Below, one piece after another: positions 1 to 9,034 of a stretch of DNA of 64,000 nucleotides. The notes beneath the pieces are model-generated. The model worked only from the letters and a program-made list of their open reading frames with translations, made no database searches and was not told where the DNA came from. The first letter of the stretch is position 1. Each line of letters begins with the position of its first letter. Both the position numbers and the translations under genes were made by a program. Source of the stretch: Flavobacterium hungaricum (lineage in GTDB: Bacteria > Bacteroidota > Bacteroidia > Flavobacteriales > Flavobacteriaceae). The DNA lies in the NCBI RefSeq assembly GCF_015182285.1, contig NZ_PRDM01000004.1, positions 1 to 64,000 of the forward strand, in the 5' to 3' direction.

Positions 1-3000
1 CTTTCACGCAGGTGATTACGATTCAAGATACCACTGCACCAATCTGGACAACCCAAGCCGGTTCTTTAAACCAAACAATAGAATGCAGTAACCAGGAAGC
101 TTTAACTTCGGCGCAGGCCTTATTCCCAACTGCTTCAGATGCTTGCGATACAAACGTTAGTAATATTACAAAAGTAAGCGGTCAGTTTACAGCATCAGAA
201 GGATGCGGAAATGCCGGAACTTACACCAATACCTGGACAGTTAAAGACGACTGCGGTAATACTTCTGAGACTTTCACACAAGTGATTACCATTGAGGATA
301 CTACTGCACCAATCTGGACAACCCAAGCGGGTTCTTTAAACCAAACTATTGAATGCAGTAATCAAGAAGCTTTAGCGGAAGCGCAAAATTTATTTCCAAC
401 GGCTTCGGATTCTTGTGATACTAATGTAACCAATATTGTAAAAACAAGCGGACAGTTTACAGCTTCAGCTGGATGTTCTAATGCTGGAACTATCACTAAT
501 ACTTGGATTGTAAAAGACGACTGCGGTAATACTTCTGAGACTTTCACGCAAGTGATTACCATTCAAGATACTACTGCACCAATTTTTGCGGGTAATCTGC
601 CTTTGGATATAACGGTTTCTTGTGATGCTGTTCCAGAACCAGCAGAAATACAGGCATCTGACAACTGTAATGGTGATTTACCAACTGTTCTTACTGAAAC
701 AAAATCGGATATTCAAAATGGGTGTGCTTCAAATTATACTTTAACCCGTGTTTGGAAAACCAGTGATTGCGGAGGAAATACAGCGACTTACACTCAAATC
801 ATTACGGTAAGAGATACTACTGCTCCTACTGGAACTGCTCCAGCGAACGTAAGTAATTTGGCTAGTATCGATTTGATTCCCGTTGGAAATCCGTCTGATA
901 TAAAAGATGCAGCAGATAATTGCAGTTCAACCGTCAACATTACAGTAGCTGACACCAATAACGGAGCAAATGGATGCGATGGTAATGCTTACCTCTTAAC
1001 CAGAACGTATATTTTAACGGATTGTGCTGGAAATAAAACAGAATTGATTCAGACTTTTACAGTTGAAAATAAAGTTACAGTAAGCGGTATTGCTACTCAC
1101 GTGAGCTGTTTTGGAGGTCAAGATGGTCAAATTGCGGTAACAAATTCTGTGGGGGCAACGGTTGTCATTAGAAATGAAAACAATCAAATAGTCGGAAATA
1201 CCAATTTACCTGCAGGAACTTATACGCTTACAGCAACTTCTCAGGTAAATGGGGAAAATCAAATTTGTACAGCGACTGCTGTCGTAGTTATCACACAGCC
1301 CGCTTACACAATAAAAATTTCGGGACAAATTAAAAATACAGACAATAATACTCCGATTGCTAATGTACCCGTTACTTTGATTCCGCAGGGAACAACAACG
1401 GGAACTATATTGATGCGTATTACCGGTGCTGACGGAATGTATAGTTTCTCTGGAATGCCGGCGGGAAGTTATTTGGTACAAGTTCAAGATGCCAACTTAA
1501 ACAGTGCGCATCAGTTGTACCCAATCGATTCCAGCTTGTTTTTTACAACTTTAGAAGATTGTAAATTTCAAACGCACGATTTTCCTTATGGAGCCTCAAC
1601 ATTGCCTGTATTAGGAGACTATGTTTGGTACGATACCAACAGTAATGGTGTTCAAGATGAATGGTATGATGCTGATAATAACGGCATCGTGACCAAAAAT
1701 ATTCCGGATGGAAACGGCGCTGTTGACTACAGCCAATGGGAATGGATTGACCTTAATGGAGACAATAGCTTCGCAGGCCCACAAAACACAGGAGAATTAA
1801 ATGCCGGCGGTTTTGGAAATGCTTTGAGTGCCAATGTAATCATTGAGGGTCCGAACGGATATCATAAAGAAGTCATTGTAGGCGTTGAGGGATTCTGGAG
1901 AGACAGACCAAACGGCCAGAATCCATTTGGAGATTATTCTGTAAAATTGGTTCGAGATGCTAATTTTGATTCCGTTGCAGCAACTTTAGGAGCAACAGGA
2001 TTGGTAAAAGTTCTTCCTTCCATCACAGATAAAAAAATGACCAATAAATCGGGTAAAGCGCAATTGCATACCGTTTGCTTGACAACAACCAACAGCAGTT
2101 ACATTGTAAAAGTTACTCCAGAAGATTTGGTTCATTTGGATATTGACTTTGGCGTAAGCTGCAAAGAATACAAAGATATTGCTGCCAATGATGACAACGC
2201 AGGACCATTTGCCGGCGTTAATCATACGACACCAAATGTTTTAAATGTATTGCCAAATGATACACTAGAAGGTATTGTGGTTAAAGCATCAGATGTGATC
2301 ATCACAACGGTAACACCAAATGAGTTTTTACAATTAAATGCTGACGGCTCTGTTGACATACTGCCAAATGCTCCTGTTGGAACTTTGACTTTAGTGTATC
2401 AAATCTGCGAGGCTGACCAGACTGATAATTGTGATACTGCCACGGTAACAGTTACCATTGAGGCACCAGTGATGACCGTTACAGCTGCTGCAATTTGTGT
2501 AAACGATGTTCCTTATTTGGATTATGTAATAACACCTGTAAACTTTACACCGGCAAATGGCGTATCAATTTCTTGGGCAAATGCGGCTAATACTGTTATT
2601 ACCACCATGAGTGATCTGCCGCTGAGCGGCCGAGTACTTTGGCCGGGAGCAGTTGTAGACGAAAACGGCAAAGGAATTGACTGGCCGGGATGGGTGTTTG
2701 AAAATAATAAATGGATTCAAGCTGCAGACGGATTTGAGGGCCTCCGTCCAACTGCTAATGTAACAATAAGCCTTAATCCAAGTCAGACTATTACTGTAAA
2801 TTATCCTCCGTCAGATCCTTACTGTACCGCCAGACCAACATTTGCTATCGCGGCTAATGATGATAATGCAGGGCCTGTAGTGGGAGTTCCGGGAGCTGTA
2901 AATGTTGTTAATGTTTTCAATAATGACACTTTAAACAGTAGTGCTGTAAATCCGAATGATGTTACTTTGACCATTGTAACACCAGATCCGACTGGAGCTT

Positions 3001-4040
3001 TAACATTAAATGCAAACGGAAGCGTTGACGTAGCAGTAAATACACCCGCAGGAACGTATACTTTGACCTATCAAATTTGCGAAAAAGCAGATTTTGGAAA
3101 TTGTGATACCGCCATTGTTACTGTTATCGTTTCGGCACCGCCAGCACCAATTATAGCCAACGATGATACTTATAATAATATCGGATGTAACAGTTTTGGA
3201 TTGGTCGGCAATGTTTTAAGCAATGACTTTAAAGGCACGCTTCCTGCTACTTTAGAATTAGTAAACTTTAATTTGGTGACGGAAAACAACAGCGGCAAAA
3301 CCGATCCAAATATTACTATTGATGCGAGTGGAAATGTGAGAGTATCCAGTCTTACACCAGCAGGAACGTACACTTATAATTATAGAATCTGTGATAAAGT
3401 AAATTCTGAAAATTGCGACACTGCAGTGATTACAATAACAGTGGTTCCAAACGGCAGTACTGCGATAACAAGCACGACGTGTAATGATGATTCTACTTTA
3501 ATTAATTTATCTAGTCTGCTTCCTGAAAATACGCCAGCAAACGGAACTTGGATTGACAGCAATTCTTCGAACGCACTTCAAGGCACTATTTTAAACGCCT
3601 ACGGATTAGCGCTGGGAAATTATTCTTTTGAATATCAAATTGTCGATCAAAACTGCCCTAGAAGTATTGTTCTGACTATGGAAGTAAATGATGACTGCGC
3701 GGTTCTGGCCTGCGGCAATGTACTTGTTCACAATGCTTTCTCTCCTAATGGAGACGGAACAAATGATTTTTTCAAAATAGATAATATTGACGAATTAACT
3801 TGTTATCCTGGAAATACTGTTGAGATCTACAACCGATGGGGAATACTTGTATTTGAAACAACGGATTACAACAATACAACCAATGCATTTGACGGAACTT
3901 CAAGAGGCCGTACTACCATTAAACAATCAGATGGTCTGCCAACCGGTACTTATTTTTATATCATCAACTACAAATCATTGGATGGTAATAATGTTATTCA
4001 AAATAATAAGCTAGACGGATACCTGTATCTCTCTAAATAA
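1..4040 (+). CDS. giant T9SS-secreted repeat adhesin, 5' end outside the window
   Basis: This is the 3' part of a very large cell-surface protein; the frame is open to the left edge, so the true start lies outside. Two nearly identical 90-residue Ig/HYR-like units occupy bases 27-296 and 297-566. A divergent unit, a SprB-type repeat (around 1099-1300), a carboxypeptidase-regulatory-like fold (1306-1500) and an SdrD B-like segment with GDYVWYDTNSNGVQD (from about 1610) follow. Three domains beginning AANDDNAGP or ANDDTY then occupy about 2170-3445. The last ~110 residues (from 3715) have the hallmarks of the gliding-motility C-terminal domain, namely FSPNGDGTNDFF, the IYNRWG motif and GTYFYIINY. 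That is the type B sorting signal of the type IX secretion system. The SprF-like partner directly downstream fits this. Family knowledge predicts a surface adhesin; its ligand is unknown. Confidence 0.93.
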   Translation, partial: FTQVITIQDTTAPIWTTQAGSLNQTIECSNQEALTSAQALFPTASDACDTNVSNITKVSGQFTASEGCGNAGTYTNTWTVKDDCGNTSETFTQVITIEDTTAPIWTTQAGSLNQTIECSNQEALAEAQNLFPTASDSCDTNVTNIVKTSGQFTASAGCSNAGTITNTWIVKDDCGNTSETFTQVITIQDTTAPIFAGNLPLDITVSCDAVPEPAEIQASDNCNGDLPTVLTETKSDIQNGCASNYTLTRVWKTSDCGGNTATYTQIITVRDTTAPTGTAPANVSNLASIDLIPVGNPSDIKDAADNCSSTVNITVADTNNGANGCDGNAYLLTRTYILTDCAGNKTELIQTFTVENKVTVSGIATHVSCFGGQDGQIAVTNSVGATVVIRNENNQIVGNTNLPAGTYTLTATSQVNGENQICTATAVVVITQPAYTIKISGQIKNTDNNTPIANVPVTLIPQGTTTGTILMRITGADGMYSFSGMPAGSYLVQVQDANLNSAHQLYPIDSSLFFTTLEDCKFQTHDFPYGASTLPVLGDYVWYDTNSNGVQDEWYDADNNGIVTKNIPDGNGAVDYSQWEWIDLNGDNSFAGPQNTGELNAGGFGNALSANVIIEGPNGYHKEVIVGVEGFWRDRPNGQNPFGDYSVKLVRDANFDSVAATLGATGLVKVLPSITDKKMTNKSGKAQLHTVCLTTTNSSYIVKVTPEDLVHLDIDFGVSCKEYKDIAANDDNAGPFAGVNHTTPNVLNVLPNDTLEGIVVKASDVIITTVTPNEFLQLNADGSVDILPNAPVGTLTLVYQICEADQTDNCDTATVTVTIEAPVMTVTAAAICVNDVPYLDYVITPVNFTPANGVSISWANAANTVITTMSDLPLSGRVLWPGAVVDENGKGIDWPGWVFENNKWIQAADGFEGLRPTANVTISLNPSQTITVNYPPSDPYCTARPTFAIAANDDNAGPVVGVPGAVNVVNVFNNDTLNSSAVNPNDVTLTIVTPDPTGALTLNANGSVDVAVNTPAGTYTLTYQICEKADFGNCDTAIVTVIVSAPPAPIIANDDTYNNIGCNSFGLVGNVLSNDFKGTLPATLELVNFNLVTENNSGKTDPNITIDASGNVRVSSLTPAGTYTYNYRICDKVNSENCDTAVITITVVPNGSTAITSTTCNDDSTLINLSSLLPENTPANGTWIDSNSSNALQGTILNAYGLALGNYSFEYQIVDQNCPRSIVLTMEVNDDCAVLACGNVLVHNAFSPNGDGTNDFFKIDNIDELTCYPGNTVEIYNRWGILVFETTDYNNTTNAFDGTSRGRTTIKQSDGLPTGTYFYIINYKSLDGNNVIQNNKLDGYLYLSK
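27..566 (+). repeat. two tandem 270-bp coding repeats in the adhesin
   Basis: Bases 27-296 and 297-566 are nearly identical at DNA level, with a period of exactly 270 bp (90 codons). Bases 1-26 match the end of the same unit, so at least one more copy lies upstream. A third, divergent unit starts at 567. Each unit runs from DTTAPIW to FTQVITI and holds paired cysteines (IECSN, DACDTN, GCGNAG, DDCGN). Confidence 0.9.
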
Positions 4041-4050
4041 GAGCCAAAAA

Positions 4051-4083
4051 AATACAGTGTAAACGACTAATTTACACTGTATT
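4051..4083 (+). terminator. hairpin between adhesin and sprF-like gene
   Basis: A perfect 13-bp stem (4051-4063 with 4071-4083, AATACAGTGTAAA and its complement) with a 7-base loop lies 10 bases after the adhesin stop codon. Only a weak T-rich tract follows, so it may be a partial terminator or a 3'-end stabiliser between the adhesin and its secretion partner. Confidence 0.6.
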
Positions 4084-4195
4084 AACTAATTATTTTTCAA
4101 AAAAAACTTATTTTTATAAGAGAATGTATTGGCTTTTTTTGGATTAATTCAATCGAAAAAAATCAGTAGTAATAATAAAATAATAAATATCTACT

Positions 4196-5113
4196 ATGAG
4201 AACAAAATTATTTTTTTTCGTCATTCTGTTAGTTACAATCACAGGGCACGCACAGCAGGACGCTCAGTATACCCAGTACATGTACAACACAATTAATATA
4301 AATCCTGCTTACGCAGGTTCTCGCGGGGCTTTAAGTGTTTTTGGGCTTTATAGAACACAGTGGGTAGGATTGGATGGAGCACCAGAAACAAGCAGTTTTT
4401 CTGTTAATACGCCAATAAACAACAGCAATATAGGAGTTGGAGTTTCGCTTGTCAATGATAAAATCGGACCTACAAACGAGAATACAATCTCGGTAGATTT
4501 ATCTTACACGATACAAACTTCTTCAAATGCCAAACTATCTTTTGGTATAAAAGGTACTGGGAACATCTTCAATCTGGATGTTAATAAATTAAATCCGGCA
4601 GATCAGGGAGACCGTCAATTTCAGGATTTAGACAATAAATTTTCTCCTAACGTTGGCGCTGGTATTTACTGGCATTCGGACAAAGCCTATATTGGTTTGT
4701 CTGTTCCTAATTTTATTGAAACCAATCGGTATGATGATAATGATGTTGCCATTTATAAAGACAAAATAAACTATTATTTGATGGCGGGATATGTATTTAA
4801 TTTGGACAAATACGAATATATAAAATTCAAACCTGCAGTTTTAGCAAAAATGATAGAAGGAGCACCGCTTCAAGTAGATGTTTCGGCCAACTTTATGTTT
4901 TACGACAGATTTGTAATTGGAGCTGCCTACCGATGGAGCGCATCTATAAGCGCTATAGTTGGTTTTCAAATCACAGACGGGCTTTATTTAGGATATGGTT
5001 ACGATCGTGAAACAACCAATCTGAATAATTACAATTCAGGATCACACGAAATATTCCTTCGTTACGAATTCTTTAGAAAAAATAGTAAAATGACAACTCC
5101 TCGTTTCTTTTAA
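4196..5113 (+). CDS. PorP/SprF family type IX secretion protein
   Basis: A 305-residue outer-membrane beta-barrel protein with an N-terminal signal peptide (MRTKLFFFVILLVTITGHAQ). The family signature after it is intact: QYTQYMYN, then INPAYAGSRG, then LYRTQWVGLDGAP. PorP/SprF proteins are required for secretion or surface attachment of specific T9SS cargo; in F. johnsoniae SprF serves the adhesin SprB, and cargo with type B tails needs a cognate SprF-like partner. The gene sits 155 bp after a type B adhesin and 10 bp before a PorE-like gene, so it is most likely the dedicated partner of that adhesin. It is probably a paralogue rather than SprF itself, because the adhesin differs from SprB. 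Confidence 0.93.
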   Translation: MRTKLFFFVILLVTITGHAQQDAQYTQYMYNTININPAYAGSRGALSVFGLYRTQWVGLDGAPETSSFSVNTPINNSNIGVGVSLVNDKIGPTNENTISVDLSYTIQTSSNAKLSFGIKGTGNIFNLDVNKLNPADQGDRQFQDLDNKFSPNVGAGIYWHSDKAYIGLSVPNFIETNRYDDNDVAIYKDKINYYLMAGYVFNLDKYEYIKFKPAVLAKMIEGAPLQVDVSANFMFYDRFVIGAAYRWSASISAIVGFQITDGLYLGYGYDRETTNLNNYNSGSHEIFLRYEFFRKNSKMTTPRFF

Positions 5114-5123
5114 AAAAAACATC

Positions 5124-7064
5124 ATGAAAAATTATACTCTACTTTGTCTGATAATTGTGAACGTTTTTTCATTTAACAGTTATGCGCAGCAGTCAAAAAT
5201 AAACGCTGCCGACAAGAAATACAACAGCTATGCGTATGTAGACGCAATAAAGACGTATGAAAAGGTAGCCGACAAAGGTTATAAGTCTGAAGATATGTTT
5301 AAAAAGCTCGGAAACGCCTATTATTTCAATTCCGATTTTCAAGGTGCCGCAAAATGGTACGGCGAGTTATTTGCCATGAATGCGAATGTGGAACCAGAAT
5401 ATTATTATCGCTATGCGCAGTCTCTAAAATCTGCAGGTGATCTGGATAAAGCCAATAGATTCTTAGAAGAGTTTAGTGTAAAAGCTAAAAATGACACCCG
5501 GGCAAAGCTCTACAAAAACGATTCTAATTATCTGGATCAAATCAAAGCGAATTCGGGGCGCTACACGATCGAAAACGCTGGCATAAACAGCAAATACTCA
5601 GATTACGGTTCTTTTGTTTACAACAACAAAATCTATTTTGCCTCTGCAAGAGATACCGGAAATTTTTCGCAGCGCAGACATTCTTGGACAGGCGAATATT
5701 TTACCAATATTTACGATGCCGCTGTTGATTCCGAAACCGGAAGTGCTTCTAAGGTAAATAAATTTAAATCGGCAATTAATACCAAATTTCACGAAGCTTC
5801 GCCTGTTTTTACCAAAGACGGACAAACGGTTTATTTTACAAGAAACAATTATATCGATGGGAAAAAAGGAAAAAATGAAGAAAAAATTACCTTAATCAAA
5901 ATTTACAGTGCCCGTTTAGAAAATAATAAATGGACTAAAATCACCGAGCTTCCGTTTAACAGCAACAACTACAGTACGGCCCACCCTGCGCTTAGTCCCG
6001 ACGAAAAAACATTGTATTTTGCATCAGATATGCCTGGAGCATCTGGTCAGTCTGATCTTTACAAAGTGAGTATAAACGGGAACGGAAGTTATGGAACGCC
6101 GGTAAATCTAGGAAACACCATTAATACAGAAGGAAAAGAAACCTTTCCTTTTGTAACAAATGAAAATGAAATTTATTTCTCTTCTGACGGGCATCCAGGC
6201 ATTGGGGGACTGGATGTCTTTGTTGGAACTATAGAAAATGACGGCACGATAAGTAATATTCAAAATATAGGTGCCGATGTCAATTCGCCAAAAGATGATT
6301 TTGCGTATATCATTGATCCCGTAACCAGAAGAGGCTATTTCAGTTCTAATAAAGACGGCGGTCAAGGATCTGATGATATTTATAAATTCCTAGAAACAAA
6401 ACGATTAAAATGCATACAAGAACTCACTGGAGTAGTTACAGATGCCGAAACGGGAATTATTTTACCGAACACAAAAGTGAGTTTGTTTGACAGCGAGCTG
6501 CAGCCTAAAAGTTCGGTAATAACCGACGCTTCTGGAGTTTATACCCTGCCGGTTGAATGCGGTAAATCATATAATGTAAGAGCCGAAAAACCAGAATACA
6601 GCACCAAAGAAATAATGGTTACAATAGCTTCTACTACAGGCAAAACAATACTCCCGATCGCGTTAGAAAAATCGAACTGTAAAGTAACCGTAGGAGATGA
6701 CTTGGGTAAATGTTTCGGAATAAAAATGATTTACTTTGATTTGGACAAATCGAATATTAGAACGGAAGCTGCTTTGGATCTAGAAAAAATACTGGTAGTC
6801 TTAAACGACAATCCGACTATGAAACTGGACATTCGCTCGCATACCGACAGCCGTGCTTCGTTTAAATATAATGAAGCTTTATCGGATAGAAGAGCAAAAT
6901 CAACAATTCAGTGGCTGGTTAAAAACGGTGTCGCTCCAAATCGTTTAACCGGAAGAGGTTATGGAGAAACACAATTAGTAAATAAATGCCCTGATGACGT
7001 TCCTTGCAGCGAAGCTGAACATCAAGACAACCGCCGCAGTGAATTTATCATTACAGCATTGTAA
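5124..7064 (+). CDS. PorE-like OmpA family protein (TPR, beta-propeller, CRD, OmpA)
   Basis: A 646-residue exported protein with a signal peptide (cleavage near residue 22, SYAQ). In order it holds TPR-like helices (about 25-130), PD40/WD40-like propeller blades (about 150-420, repeated LYFASD/IYFSSD/GYFSSNKDGG motifs), a carboxypeptidase-regulatory-like domain (about 430-515, ELTGVVTDAETG) and a C-terminal OmpA peptidoglycan-binding domain (about 525-646, IYFDLDKSNIR and SDRRAKSTIQWL). This is the architecture of PorE, which anchors the T9SS to peptidoglycan in Porphyromonas gingivalis. It starts 10 bp after the SprF-like gene, so the two are co-transcribed. Flavobacteria carry several paralogues of this pair, so it may serve only this adhesin. 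Confidence 0.9.
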   Translation: MKNYTLLCLIIVNVFSFNSYAQQSKINAADKKYNSYAYVDAIKTYEKVADKGYKSEDMFKKLGNAYYFNSDFQGAAKWYGELFAMNANVEPEYYYRYAQSLKSAGDLDKANRFLEEFSVKAKNDTRAKLYKNDSNYLDQIKANSGRYTIENAGINSKYSDYGSFVYNNKIYFASARDTGNFSQRRHSWTGEYFTNIYDAAVDSETGSASKVNKFKSAINTKFHEASPVFTKDGQTVYFTRNNYIDGKKGKNEEKITLIKIYSARLENNKWTKITELPFNSNNYSTAHPALSPDEKTLYFASDMPGASGQSDLYKVSINGNGSYGTPVNLGNTINTEGKETFPFVTNENEIYFSSDGHPGIGGLDVFVGTIENDGTISNIQNIGADVNSPKDDFAYIIDPVTRRGYFSSNKDGGQGSDDIYKFLETKRLKCIQELTGVVTDAETGIILPNTKVSLFDSELQPKSSVITDASGVYTLPVECGKSYNVRAEKPEYSTKEIMVTIASTTGKTILPIALEKSNCKVTVGDDLGKCFGIKMIYFDLDKSNIRTEAALDLEKILVVLNDNPTMKLDIRSHTDSRASFKYNEALSDRRAKSTIQWLVKNGVAPNRLTGRGYGETQLVNKCPDDVPCSEAEHQDNRRSEFIITAL

Positions 7065-7091
7065 AGCTGCATATATAAGAAGCGTTTTTTG

Positions 7092-7460
7092 AACCATATA
7101 AGTTATATAAGTCAATTTAAGTTTTATCCTTAATTAAACTTATATAACTTAAATGTTTTTGTTTTTTACTTGCATAATCATAATTTTTTTGAACATATAA
7201 GTTAAGTTTTGTCTTAATTAAATTTATATAACTTATATGGTTTATTTTAACTCGCAAAAAAACAGTTGGAATCAAGACAAAACTTAAATTGACTTATATA
7301 ACTTATATGGTTTATTTTTTACTTGCAAAACAACAGTTGGAATCAAGACAAAACTTAAATTCACTTATATAACTTATATAGTTTATTTTAACTCGCAAAA
7401 AAACAGTTGGAATCAAGATAGAACTTAAATTCACTTATATAACTTATATGGTTTATTTTA
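7092..7460. repeat. 70-bp tandem repeats with inverted outlier
   Basis: This covers most of the 500-bp gap 7065-7566, which holds no gene. A unit containing ACTTATATGG recurs at 7231, 7301, 7372 and 7442, giving a period of 70-71 bp with a shared CAGTTGGAATCAAGA core. The block at 7092-7125 is a perfect 34-base inverted copy of 7279-7312. The same core (AACCATATAAGT) reappears in the array at 17274-17885. Confidence 0.85.
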
Positions 7461-7489
7461 ACTCGCAAAGTTGCAAAGTTTTCATATAG

Positions 7490-7533
7490 TTTAAAAAAAC
7501 TAAAAAGCCGTTGCAACTCAAAGAATTGCAACG
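7490..7533 (-). terminator. rho-independent terminator of the CAP-domain gene
   Basis: An 8-bp stem (7509-7516 with 7526-7533, CGTTGCAA/TTGCAACG) with a 9-base loop. Read on the minus strand it is followed by two T-rich runs (complement of 7490-7507). It lies 34 bp beyond the stop codon of the CAP-domain gene. Confidence 0.75.
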
Positions 7534-7566
7534 ACCTCTAAAAAAACCAACCTGTTCAATTAATCT

Positions 7567-8067
7567 TTATATTTTTGCGAAAATATTTGTGTAGTATTTT
7601 TTTCCAGAAGCATCTGTAGTTACAGACAATCCAAAATGAGTATAATCTCCTTCAATGTTTGCTTTATGTCCCGGACTTTCCAGCCAGGCCTTTAAAGCGG
7701 CTTCAGGAGTTTTATAGTTGTAGGCAACGTTCTCACCAACTCTAATAGCTCCTAAAACTGCTGTAATGTTTGCAGATCTTGCAGTAAAATCGTTATGATT
7801 TACCACATCATTAGCAATCATATATTTATTATGCTCTTCGCATTTATAAGAAATGTGATTAATTCGCTGTAAGGCATTTAAACCAATACTTAAACGGTAT
7901 TCATTTATCAACTTCATCGTTTCCAGCTCTGTATCATTATAAGCATAATCTACAACAAGCTTTTCCGTAGTAGTTGTGTTTTCGCTTGCCTCGGCAGTAT
8001 CAGCAGAACATGAGTTCATTGCGATAAGCATCGCAATGAACAACATGGTGCGCATAATCTTTTTCAT
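7567..8067 (-). CDS. CAP domain (SCP/PR1-like) lipoprotein
   Basis: A 166-residue exported protein. The start at 8067 is chosen because it gives a compact signal (MKKIMRTMLFIAMLIAMNSC) ending in a cysteine that could be lipidated; a start 12 bases upstream is possible. The rest is a YkwD-like CAP domain, with LNEYR-type sequence (KLINEYRLSIGLNAL), conserved histidines (CEEHNKYM, VVNHNDF), GENVAYNY and WLESPGHKANIEG. CAP proteins are extracytoplasmic and of uncertain biochemical role. The gene stands alone between the repeat gap and pdxH, with its own terminator. Confidence 0.88.
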   Translation of the reverse strand: MKKIMRTMLFIAMLIAMNSCSADTAEASENTTTTEKLVVDYAYNDTELETMKLINEYRLSIGLNALQRINHISYKCEEHNKYMIANDVVNHNDFTARSANITAVLGAIRVGENVAYNYKTPEAALKAWLESPGHKANIEGDYTHFGLSVTTDASGKKYYTNIFAKI

Positions 8068-8250
8068 AATCAACAGCATTTTAAGCGGTTTAAAGTAAAT
8101 GTTGGGGCAAATCCTTTAAATTTATTTTTAAATAAATATCGTTCGAATTTCTGTTTCAAACGTATTCATTTTACCGTTAAAGTGCAAAAATAATCGACGA
8201 AATACATATAATTTTTATTTTTAGATGTAAATTTCCTACGTAAAAATACT

Positions 8251-8895
8251 TTATGACGATAATCTTTCGATCTTCCAAGAAAAATCTGACTGGCTTGTAT
8301 AACGAATTCTGTCATGAAGTCTATTTGGTCTTCCCTGCCAAAATTCGACTTGCAGCGGCGTTACAATATAACCGCCCCAAAAATCTGGTCTGGAAATCGT
8401 TTTTCCTTCAAATTCTTTCTCCAGATTTTTAAGGTTTTCTTCTAAAAAATCACGAGACGGAATCACTTCGCTTTGATTCGAAACTGCAGCGCCTAACTTG
8501 CTTCCTTCTGGACGGGAATCAAAATAATTATCCGAAATGATTTCAGAAGTTTTCTGTGCTATTCCTTTTATAATAACCTGACGCTCCATTTCCTGCCAGA
8601 AAAAAGACAGGCAGACATTTGGGTTCTGTTCTATCGCTTTTCCTTTTTCTGATTTATAATTGGTATAAAAAATAAATCCTTCTTCTGAGAATTTTTTGAG
8701 TAAAACCACACGAGATTTAGGAAAACCATCCAAACCAATAGTCGAAACCGTCATGGCATTGACTTCTCCCCCTCCTTCAAACGCTTCCATTTCATGAAAC
8801 CATTTGTTAAATAGATTAATTGGATCTTCTGGAATATTCGTTTCCAGTAATTCACTTTTCTCGTAAGATCTTCTATAATTGCTTAAATCGTTCAT
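8251..8895 (-). CDS. pdxH: pyridoxamine 5'-phosphate oxidase
   Basis: A 214-residue FMN enzyme of the PdxH family, which oxidises pyridoxine or pyridoxamine 5'-phosphate to pyridoxal 5'-phosphate in the cytoplasm. Visible hallmarks are AMTVSTIGLDGFPKSRVVLLK (FMN and substrate binding), the SFFWQEMERQVIIKG strand and the C-terminal PDFWGGY...VEFWQGRPNRLHDRI...W-KIERLSS block, which is diagnostic. Length is standard. It lies upstream of the CAP gene on the same strand but 183 bp away, so it is probably a separate unit. Confidence 0.97.
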   Translation of the reverse strand: MNDLSNYRRSYEKSELLETNIPEDPINLFNKWFHEMEAFEGGGEVNAMTVSTIGLDGFPKSRVVLLKKFSEEGFIFYTNYKSEKGKAIEQNPNVCLSFFWQEMERQVIIKGIAQKTSEIISDNYFDSRPEGSKLGAAVSNQSEVIPSRDFLEENLKNLEKEFEGKTISRPDFWGGYIVTPLQVEFWQGRPNRLHDRIRYTSQSDFSWKIERLSS

Positions 8896-8919
8896 GGCTG
8901 TTGATTTTAGATTGACTTT

Positions 8920-9034
8920 AGATTTTAGACTTTAGATTTTTAAAAACTTAGAAACTTAGAAACTCAGCACCTCAGTACCTCAGAATCTTAGAATCTTAGA
9001 ACCTCAGAATCTTAGAACCTTAGAATCTTAGAAC
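8920..9034. repeat. low-complexity CTTAGAA/CCTCAGAA tandem repeat
   Basis: The gap between pdxH and rnz consists of short direct repeats. First come TTTAGATTTTAGACTTTAGA variants, then about ten copies of a 9-10 base unit (ACTTAGAA, ACCTCAGA, ATCTTAGAA). The last copies run into the rnz stop codon region. Similar strings occur at 37700-37735 and 56290-56325. Confidence 0.8.

Noticed and set aside
1206..2225. Minus-strand reading frames inside the adhesin
   Set aside because: They are shadows of the strongly protein-like plus frame; they show no family motif or codon bias of their own.
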